This document shows, piece after piece, positions 20,551 to 26,798 of a stretch of DNA of 64,000 bases. Source of the stretch: CAXTEJ01 sp964243295 (GTDB lineage: Bacteria > Actinomycetota > Actinomycetes > Actinomycetales > Angustibacteraceae); NCBI GenBank assembly GCA_964243295.1, contig CAXTEJ010000016.1, positions 1-64,000 of the forward strand, given 5' to 3'. Position numbers and translations under genes: made by a program. Numbering within the stretch: position 1 is the first letter of the stretch; every line of letters starts with the position of its first letter. The notes under the pieces are model-generated. The model was not told where the DNA came from. It worked only from the letters and a program-made list of their open reading frames with translations, and ran no database searches.

Positions 20551-21195
20551 GTGACTCAGGACCAGGAGCCGGGCAGGGCAGTGTCGAGCGATTCGGCCGG
20601 TCCGAAGGTGCTCGATCGCGCGCGGCGCGTCGACGCGCAACGCAACATCGACTCGTGCCTGCAAGCAGCGAGGGCCGTGTTCGCCACGTCGGGGGTCAGT
20701 GCACCGGCGAAGGAGATCGCGGATCTGGCCGGAGTCGGGGTGGGCACGCTGTACCGGCACTACCCGCGGCGCTCAGACCTGGTCAAGGCCGTCTTCCAGA
20801 GCGAGGTCGACGCCTGCGCCGACGACGCCCGGAAGCTTGCCGAGGCGTACGAGCCCGGGGAAGCGCTCGCGAAGTGGCTGCACCGCTACACCGAGTTCCT
20901 TGCGGCCAAGCGCGGACTTGTCACCGCCCTGCACTCCGGCGACCCGGCGTACGACGCCCTGCCCGGCTACTTCATGGCGCGGTTCGGCCCAGCGCTCGGG
21001 TCGCTGCTCGAGGCCGCCGCAGCCAGCGGCGAGATCCGGGGCGACATCAGCGCCACGTACCTGCTGCACGCCGTCGCCAACCTGTGCCTGCCCGTCGCGG
21101 ACGAGGGCGTCGCGTACAGCCAACGCATGGTGGCCCTCCTGATCGACGGTCTGCGCTACGGGGCTCCCGCAGGTCGGTCTCCCGACGACGCGTAG
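20551..21195 (+). CDS. TetR/AcrR family repressor, copy 2
   Basis: A 214-residue TetR regulator, paralogous to the one at 13750. The helix-turn-helix is SCLQAARAVFATSGVSAPAK then EIADLAGVGVGTLYRHYPRR, nearly the same recognition helix (GVGVGTLYRHxPRR). The GTG start is preceded by GAGGAG at 4 bases; an earlier TTG in frame lacks such a site. The binding sites are presumably the CGGAAG palindromes just upstream, shared with the divergent aldo/keto reductase. Its stop faces a second DHA2 exporter across a strong bidirectional hairpin. The ligand is unknown. Confidence 0.92.
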   Translation: MTQDQEPGRAVSSDSAGPKVLDRARRVDAQRNIDSCLQAARAVFATSGVSAPAKEIADLAGVGVGTLYRHYPRRSDLVKAVFQSEVDACADDARKLAEAYEPGEALAKWLHRYTEFLAAKRGLVTALHSGDPAYDALPGYFMARFGPALGSLLEAAAASGEIRGDISATYLLHAVANLCLPVADEGVAYSQRMVALLIDGLRYGAPAGRSPDDA

Positions 21196-21220
21196 CCGTC
21201 GGGAGGCAGCGCACGAAGAC

Positions 21221-21250
21221 GGCGCCGGTGGTCGAGTGACCGCCGGCGCC
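21221..21250. terminator. Bidirectional 13-bp hairpin between tetR copy 2 and exporter copy 2
   Basis: Arms 21221-21233 and 21238-21250 pair over 13 bp with a single T-G wobble around the loop gagt. It sits between two convergent genes, so it can serve both strands. Confidence 0.85.
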
Positions 21251-21269
21251 GCCGGCTGTGCTGCTGCGA

Positions 21270-22781
21270 TCAGACCGCCACGGTGCTCTCCGCAGGCAGG
21301 TCGGCCTTCTTGGCCTTGACGACGGCTGCGGCGACCACCAGCGCGACGCCCATGAGCACAGCCGCCCAGATGAAGGCCACGTGGTACCCGTGGACGGCCG
21401 CCGAGGTCGCGGACAGGCCCGGGTTGTCCACCTGGTACGAGGTGATGGCCGAGGCGTAGAGGGTGTTGAGCAGCGCCAGCCCCAGCGAGCCACCAACCTG
21501 CTGGGAGGTGTTCAGCAAGGCTGAGGCAACACCGGCGTCATGCTCCTCAACACCGACGAGCGCAGTGCTGGACGCCGGCACGAACACCGCGGCCATGCCG
21601 AAGCTGATCGCCAGCTCGGCGGGCAGCACCTCGGTGACGTACGAGCTGGTCTCGCCGATCCCGGTCAGCCACAGCATGCCGGCCACGCCCATGGTGAGGC
21701 CGACGACCATCAGCGGGCGCGGGCCGAAGCGGGGCAGGAGCTGGGCGACGACCCCGGCGCCGAAGATGACCCCGACGCTGAAGGGCAGGAAGGCGAACCC
21801 GGACTTCAGCGGCGAGTACCCGAGCGTCTGCTGGAAGTAGAAGGTCAGGAACAGGAAAATGGCGAACAACCCGGCGCCGACCAGCAGGTAGATCAGGAAC
21901 GAGCCACCGCGGTTGCGGTCCAGGACCACGCGAAGCGGCAGCAGCGGGTGGCTGGCACGGCGCTCGTAGAGCACGAACGACGCCAGCAGGACGGCAGCCG
22001 ACGCCAGCAGGGTCAGCGTGACCGGGTTGCTCCAGCCCACGCCCTGCTCCGCGGCCTTGCTGAAGCCGTAGACCAGGCTGACCAGCCCGGCGGTGGACAG
22101 CAGCACGCCCGGGACGTCGTACCGGCGCTCCGCAGTGGACCGACTCTCGGTCACCAGCGGGACGGCGAACAGGGCCGTGACCAGTGCGATCGGCACGTTG
22201 ACGCCCAGGGTCCAGCGCCAGGACGCGTACTCGGTGAGCACGCCGCCGAGGATCAGTCCCAGGGCCGCGCCGCCCCCGGAGATCGCACCGAAGACGCCGA
22301 AGGCACGGGCCCGCTCCTTGGGATCGGTGAAGGAGACGGCCAGCAGCGACAGCGCGGCCGGCGCGAGCAGGGCCGCGAACGCGCCCTGCAGGGCGCGAGC
22401 AGTCAGCAGCAGCTCCTGGTTGGGAGCCAGACCACCGAGTGCCGAGGCGCCGGCGAAGCCGGCCAGACCGATGAGGAAGGCGCGCTTGCGGCCGATGAAG
22501 TCCGCGATCCGCCCGCCCAGCAGCAGCAGCCCACCGAAGGCGAGGGTGTAGGCCGTGATGACCCACTGGATGTTGGCCGCGCTGATGCCCAGGTCGATCC
22601 CGGCATCAGGCAGGGCGATGTTGACCACTGTGGCGTCCAGCACGACCATCAGCTGGGCGGTGGAGATGACCGCCAGCGCTGCCCAGCGCTTGGGGTCGGG
22701 ACCGACGTCGGCAGCAGGGCCGGGCGCTGGCTCGTCGCGGACGAGGTCTCGCGACCGGGTGGTGCGGCTTGGTACGGACAT
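21270..22781 (-). CDS. MFS drug exporter, DHA2 (EmrB/QacA) family, copy 2
   Basis: A 503-residue, 14-helix-type exporter paralogous to copy 1. Corresponding segments are QLMVVLDATVVNIALPDAGI, GGRIADFIGRKRAFLIG (motif A), ARALQGAFAALLAPAALSLL and GAALGLILGGVLTEYASWRW (motif C). About 40 N-terminal residues precede helix 1. The ATG was chosen because it lies 6 bases before an assembly gap; an even earlier start inside the gap cannot be excluded. Because of the gap, its promoter and any operator are not visible. It converges on tetR copy 2. Confidence 0.92.
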   Translation of the reverse strand: MSVPSRTTRSRDLVRDEPAPGPAADVGPDPKRWAALAVISTAQLMVVLDATVVNIALPDAGIDLGISAANIQWVITAYTLAFGGLLLLGGRIADFIGRKRAFLIGLAGFAGASALGGLAPNQELLLTARALQGAFAALLAPAALSLLAVSFTDPKERARAFGVFGAISGGGAALGLILGGVLTEYASWRWTLGVNVPIALVTALFAVPLVTESRSTAERRYDVPGVLLSTAGLVSLVYGFSKAAEQGVGWSNPVTLTLLASAAVLLASFVLYERRASHPLLPLRVVLDRNRGGSFLIYLLVGAGLFAIFLFLTFYFQQTLGYSPLKSGFAFLPFSVGVIFGAGVVAQLLPRFGPRPLMVVGLTMGVAGMLWLTGIGETSSYVTEVLPAELAISFGMAAVFVPASSTALVGVEEHDAGVASALLNTSQQVGGSLGLALLNTLYASAITSYQVDNPGLSATSAAVHGYHVAFIWAAVLMGVALVVAAAVVKAKKADLPAESTVAV

Positions 22782-22787
22782 GGCGGG

Positions 22788-22887
22788 NNNNNNNNNNNNN
22801 NNNNNNNNNNNNNNNNNNNNNNNNNNNNNNNNNNNNNNNNNNNNNNNNNNNNNNNNNNNNNNNNNNNNNNNNNNNNNNNNNNNNNNN
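22788..22887. other. Assembly gap of 100 N
   Basis: Exactly 100 N, the convention for a scaffold join of unknown size. The true distance, and any genes or promoter between the exporter and the winged-helix gene, are not known. Confidence 0.98.
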
Positions 22888-22970
22888 GAGCTGGCTTCCC
22901 GGCGACTTCCGCTCACCGCCCCGGCCCTCGCACGCCGGCGACGGCGCCGCCGATCTGGTTCCAGGGCTCG

Positions 22971-23453
22971 TCAGGCCAGGATTCGCCGCTCGGCGGCGGG
23001 TAGCTCCTTGTCCCACCAGTGGCCGTACCTCCCGTAGACCTGCGGTTGCCGGTCGGCCAGCAGCACCCGCAGGTTGGCGGCCTCCAGGGTGATCCCGTCC
23101 CAGGCGGTCGGGTCCAGCCGGTGGAAGGCAGTGACCTCGATGCCGCCGAACGCCGCTCGCCACACCCCGGCCACCTGTCCGTCGACGAGCAGCGCAGGCA
23201 GCACGTCACCGTTGCGCCGGATGACCCACGGTCGGTAATCGGCCCTGATCACGCGGGCCCGGTCGGCGTAGGCGTCCAGGTCGGTCGGGTCGAAGCGGTC
23301 CAGCCGCGCCCACAGGGCCAGGTAGGGCGAGGCAGGGGCCTGCGCCTGCAGGGCCACGACCCGCGCGACCGCGTCGACGACGTCGATGCGTTCCCGCTTC
23401 AGCAGCTGCCGCTGCAACGTCGTCCGGTTCAGCTGCCCTGCTGACGGGTGCAT
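22971..23453 (-). pseudogene. Winged-helix (AlkZ/YcaQ-type, HTH_42) protein with a large internal deletion
   Basis: An open 160-residue frame that joins two ends of a protein normally about 350-380 residues long. The first 60 residues match the N-terminus (LNRTTLQRQLLKRERIDVVDAVARVVALQAQAPASPYLALW). The rest matches the C-terminus (DYRPWVIRRNGDVLPALLVDG, GVWRAAFGGIEVTAFHRL, VYGRYGHWWDKELPAAERRIL). The central winged-helix and catalytic region, about 200 residues, is missing at about residue 68. Relatives are DNA-binding, and AlkZ unhooks interstrand crosslinks. This copy is unlikely to work. The start was set by a GAGG 9 bases upstream; another ATG lies three codons earlier. Confidence 0.65.
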
Positions 23454-23666
23454 GCCGTCCATCCTCGACGACTGGTGCCGACGCCGGTCACCGCTCAGCG
23501 GTGAACTGGGCTCGGAGGTCCAGTCGACTGTGCTGCAACGGTTCCCTGGCTCACACCGACGCGGTGGTGCTAAGAGTGCCGCCGCAGCCGTCACGATCCG
23601 GTTCGCCCGCTTCAGCTCAGCGCTCTCCCGGTTTCACAAGCGCCTCGTCCCGCGTACTGGCCTTGG

Positions 23667-24914
23667 TCAGTCGGGTCCCGTGGCGGCCAGGTGGCTCGCA
23701 TCGCCACCGCGCCACTCGAGCAGGAACAGGGTGGCGTCGTCGCTGGTGGTCCCGCCGCGCTCGCGCAGCAGCGCGTGGGACAGCCGACGCACGGTCTGCT
23801 GGACCGGGCCGCCCGCCTGCTCGGCCTGGGTGAACTGCTCGCGCAGGCGGCGGTTGCCGAACTGCTTGCCATGGGCCAGGTGCTCCTCGACCAGACCGTC
23901 TGTGTAGAACAGGACGCGGTCACCGCGTTGCAGGCGCTGCTCACCCACCACCGGTGCGCCGCCCCCGATCCCCAACGGCAGCGTGGTCGGGATGCGGAGC
24001 GCGCGGACCGGCTGCCCGGGACGCCACAGCAGCGGCCGGGGGTGCCCGGCGTTCACCCAGCGCAGCTGCCCGCTCGCGACGTCGAGCTGGCCCAGCTGGG
24101 CGGTGACGAAGTGGTCGGCGTCGAACTGCTCGCGGATCGCGGCATCCAGCCCGGCATAAAGACGAGGGATGTCAGCCTCAGCCCGCCGAGCGTGCCGATA
24201 CGCCGCCACCGCCACCGTCGCCATGACCGCCGCGTCCAGACCATGACCCATCGCGTCGAAGATCGCCAGGTGCAGGACGTCGTCGTTGAGGGCGTAGTCG
24301 AAGCTGTCACCACCCACGTGGTAGGCCGGTTCGAGGATGCCCGCGACCGCCACCTGCGGGGTCGTCATCATCAGCGGCGGTAGCAGCGCGTACTGCATCT
24401 CCGCCGACAGGCTCATCGGCTGTCGGCGACGGGCCTGGAAGAAGCGGTCGGTGTACATGCCCTTGGTGATCAGGATGTCGGCGAGCAGGCCGGCGAAACG
24501 ACGCGTCAGGCGCCGGTCGTCCTCACTCGGGCTCTTCCCGGTGAACGCCAGCACCCCGACCCGGTCGGTGCCGTCCAGCATGGGCGCCAGCAGCCGCACA
24601 CCGCCCTCAGCCTGGCACTCGACCAGCGCGTCGCTCAGGAACGCCCGACCGGCCTGCGAGTCCTCGATCGACTGCGGATCCTCGACCGCCAGGCCCTGGC
24701 CAGGCAGCGACACCAGCGTCAGCTGGTCGTAGTCCGGCAGCAGCACCGCGACGTCCCGGCCGCCGATCGCCGCGATGACCTCCGCGACGAGCGGGGCGAT
24801 CAGCTGCGGCGGCATCTCGTGCGCCCGCTCGATCATCGTTCCCAGCAGACGCTCCCCAAAGCCCTCCGACCGGTCGGACGACGACGCCGTCGGCCCGCTC
24901 ACCCCCGCAGACAT
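23667..24914 (-). CDS. GAF-SpoIIE PP2C-type serine phosphatase
   Basis: A 415-residue soluble protein. Residues 30-160 look like a GAF sensor (VAVLLPDYDQLTLVSLPGQG, DRVGVLAFTGKSPSEDDRRL). Residues 170-400 are the SpoIIE phosphatase: LLPPLMMTTPQVAVAGILEP, HVGGDSFDYAL (metal Asp), LAIFDAMGHGLDAAVMATVA (DxMGHG), RVLFYTDGLVEEH, and SDDATLFLLEW (last metal Asp). All metal-binding Asp residues of the family are present. Such enzymes usually dephosphorylate anti-sigma-factor antagonists in a partner switch, but no RsbV/RsbW gene is next to it. No ribosome site is evident at the ATG. Confidence 0.9.
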   Translation of the reverse strand: MSAGVSGPTASSSDRSEGFGERLLGTMIERAHEMPPQLIAPLVAEVIAAIGGRDVAVLLPDYDQLTLVSLPGQGLAVEDPQSIEDSQAGRAFLSDALVECQAEGGVRLLAPMLDGTDRVGVLAFTGKSPSEDDRRLTRRFAGLLADILITKGMYTDRFFQARRRQPMSLSAEMQYALLPPLMMTTPQVAVAGILEPAYHVGGDSFDYALNDDVLHLAIFDAMGHGLDAAVMATVAVAAYRHARRAEADIPRLYAGLDAAIREQFDADHFVTAQLGQLDVASGQLRWVNAGHPRPLLWRPGQPVRALRIPTTLPLGIGGGAPVVGEQRLQRGDRVLFYTDGLVEEHLAHGKQFGNRRLREQFTQAEQAGGPVQQTVRRLSHALLRERGGTTSDDATLFLLEWRGGDASHLAATGPD

Positions 24915-25065
24915 CGGATGTCACGCTCCGCTCCAGCAACGCGCCACGGGATGCGTCAGAACCCCCTTGATGGTGCAGCCTGCCACACAGCGCAAGCAGG
25001 AACCGGCACACCGTTCCTGTCGATGGCCCGGTCGTACGAGCCGAAGTGCCCGGTGGTCGCTGTCC

Positions 25066-25209
25066 GGGCGGCCCGACTTCGTCGCCTCCCTCGCCGCCCA
25101 GCTCACGGCGACCGGAGTGCCAGCCGGCAGGATCCACAAGGACGCGTTCTGGGGCATGCGCAGCCCCGCCGCGAGCGCCGGGCGCTCCAGCAGCCTCGTC
25201 CAGGGCTGA
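25066..25209 (+). pseudogene. Relic: C-terminal tail of a ferredoxin-NADP-reductase-type oxidoreductase
   Basis: The frame reads SGRPDFVASLAAQLTATGVP then AGRIHKDAFWGM, followed by a non-matching tail and a stop. This is the hallmark end of FNR-like flavodoxin or dioxygenase reductases (a Gly-Pro-x-x-Phe/Met segment, then GVPxxRIHxxxF). No upstream FAD or NAD domain is found before it, so only the last 35 or so residues survive. It occupies an otherwise empty 312-base stretch between the phosphatase and the SDR. Confidence 0.5.
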
Positions 25210-25226
25210 GCGCACACCCGGGTGGC

Positions 25227-26018
25227 TCACACCATCGCCGTGAGGACACCGCCGTCCGCACGGACAGCCGCACCGTTCGTCGCGGAGGAGAGCGGACTGG
25301 CCAGGTACAGCGCGAGGTTGGCGATCTCGGCGGGTTCGATGAACCGCTGCAGCAAGGATGTCTGATTGCCGGCGATGATGGCAGCTTTCAGCTCCTCCGG
25401 CGACGCCCCCTGGGCCTGCGCGATGTGGTTGACGGCCTGGGCGACACCGTCGGAGTACGTCGGCCCGCCAAGGATCGTGTTGACAGTCACCTCGGTGCCC
25501 CGGGTGAGCTTTGCCAAGCCGTTGCTGAGTGCGAGGATCCCGGCCTTTGTCAGGCCGTAGTGAATCATGTCGGCGGGGATGTTGACGCCCGACTCGCTGC
25601 CGATGAAGATGATCCGCCCCCACTTCTGGGCGAGCATGTGGGGAAGCGCGTGCCGCGAGAGCCGGACGCTGCTCATGACGTTGACGTCGAAGTAGCGCTG
25701 CCAGTCGTCGTCGGTGACTCCCGCGAAGGGCTTGACCTCGAACAGGCCGACGTTGTTCACCAGGATGTCGATGTCGCCCAGGGAATCCACCAGGCGTCGT
25801 ACCTGCTCAGGGTCCTCGAAGTCGGCGGCGACTCCCGACACGAGGGCACCAGGAACCGTGACCCTCAGACTGTGCGTGGCAGTCCGGACCCGACCCTCGT
25901 CTCGCCCGTTGATGACGACCGAAGCTCCTTCGTCGAGGAGGGCCTTCGCGATCGCGTAGCCGATCCCCTGCGTCGAACCGCTCACGAAGGCGGTCTTGCC
26001 CGCCAGCTGCAGATCCAT
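25227..26018 (-). CDS. Short-chain dehydrogenase/reductase
   Basis: A 263-residue classical SDR. The N-terminal cofactor motif is FVSGSTQGIGYAIAKALLDE (TGxxxGxG-type). Then come DIDILVNNVGLFEVKPFAG (NNxG-type), the catalytic Tyr-Lys as IHYGLTKAGILALSNGLAKL, and SSATNGAAVRADGGVLTAMV at the end. It is an NAD(P)-dependent oxidoreductase of unknown substrate. It is divergent from a marR gene, and two near-identical 16-bp palindromes lie between them, so its expression is probably de-repressed by the MarR ligand. Confidence 0.92.
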   Translation of the reverse strand: MDLQLAGKTAFVSGSTQGIGYAIAKALLDEGASVVINGRDEGRVRTATHSLRVTVPGALVSGVAADFEDPEQVRRLVDSLGDIDILVNNVGLFEVKPFAGVTDDDWQRYFDVNVMSSVRLSRHALPHMLAQKWGRIIFIGSESGVNIPADMIHYGLTKAGILALSNGLAKLTRGTEVTVNTILGGPTYSDGVAQAVNHIAQAQGASPEELKAAIIAGNQTSLLQRFIEPAEIANLALYLASPLSSATNGAAVRADGGVLTAMV

Positions 26019-26064
26019 GTCTCCCCGTCACTACCTCGGATGTGCTGGTGATGGCTGACTCTTT

Positions 26065-26080
26065 ACTTGCTCAGTCAAGT
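26065..26080. promoter_or_regulatory. MarR operator copy 1 (ACTTG-ctcagt-CAAGT)
   Basis: A perfect 5-bp inverted repeat with a 6-base centre, the usual MarR site size. It lies 47 bases before the SDR start. Confidence 0.75.
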
Positions 26081-26097
26081 CAAGATTAGAGGCAGTG

Positions 26098-26113
26098 AGT
26101 TGCTCAGTCAAGT
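26098..26113. promoter_or_regulatory. MarR operator copy 2 (AGTTG-ctcagt-CAAGT)
   Basis: It shares TTGCTCAGTCAAGT exactly with copy 1 and has one mismatch in the left arm. The two sites are 33 bp apart, about three helical turns, so dimers would sit on the same DNA face. Confidence 0.75.
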
Positions 26114-26155
26114 GGGTCGATGGCTTGTGGACCCGGGTGCACGTACTCTGGTGCG

Positions 26156-26662
26156 ATGTCGGCCCCCCGCAGTTCCACAGGACTCAGTGCCGAGGACCTC
26201 GAGACCTGGGCAGCACTGGCCACAGTCCTGGAGTGGCTTCCCTCGGCGCTCGACACCCAGCTGCAGCGGGACTGCGACCTGACCCACTTCGAGTACGGCG
26301 TCCTGTTCGCACTCGCCAGCGCTCCGGCTCGCACGCTCCGTATGAGCGTCTTGGCCGGCTATGCGAACAGCTCACTGTCTCGACTGTCCCGCGCGGCGTC
26401 GCGACTGGAGTCGAAGGGGTGGGTGCGACGCGCTCCCGACCCCACCGACGGGCGGTACACCCTGGCCATCCTCACCGATCTGGGACTGCGGAAGATGCAG
26501 GAGGCCACCCCGGGGCACGTGCGCACGGTGCACCGGCTGGTCCTCGACCCGCTGACAGAACCTCAGCTGCGGCAGCTGCGTGAGATCAGTCGGCGCATCA
26601 CGCGGGCGATCAGGGACGAGGAAGGATGGCAACCACCCTCGGGTGCTGCCCGCTCGACGTAG
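26156..26662 (+). CDS. MarR family transcriptional regulator
   Basis: A 168-residue winged-helix regulator: LTHFEYGVLFALASAPARTL, MSVLAGYANSSLSRLSRAAS (recognition helix at about 70), RLESKGWVRRAPDPTDGRYT (wing), then a C-terminal dimer helix. It is divergent from the SDR with twin operators in the 137-bp gap and presumably represses both. The ATG has no Shine-Dalgarno. TACTCT ends 6 bases before it, which fits a leaderless mRNA; an ATG 12 codons upstream would place the promoter inside the gene. It converges with the ABC permease across a hairpin. Confidence 0.9.
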   Translation: MSAPRSSTGLSAEDLETWAALATVLEWLPSALDTQLQRDCDLTHFEYGVLFALASAPARTLRMSVLAGYANSSLSRLSRAASRLESKGWVRRAPDPTDGRYTLAILTDLGLRKMQEATPGHVRTVHRLVLDPLTEPQLRQLREISRRITRAIRDEEGWQPPSGAARST

Positions 26663-26748
26663 CCGGGCTCGCTCAGGCACGATCAGGTGGCGACGAGCCT
26701 TCGGTCATGGCGGCCATCGTGTCCATGCACGCAGCGGAAGCCGAGCCA

Positions 26749-26781
26749 CCCGCCCTCCCCCGGCGACGGGCGGAGGGCGGG
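26749..26781. terminator. 10-bp hairpin between convergent marR and ABC permease genes
   Basis: Arms 26749-26758 (cccgccctcc) and 26772-26781 pair perfectly around a 13-base loop. Its position between two gene ends suggests a bidirectional terminator. Confidence 0.65.
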
Positions 26782-26798
26782 CACAGAGGCGCCTCGCG

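Noticed and set aside
22606..23163. Open frames that cross the run of N
   Set aside because: They are open only because unknown bases were translated as X.
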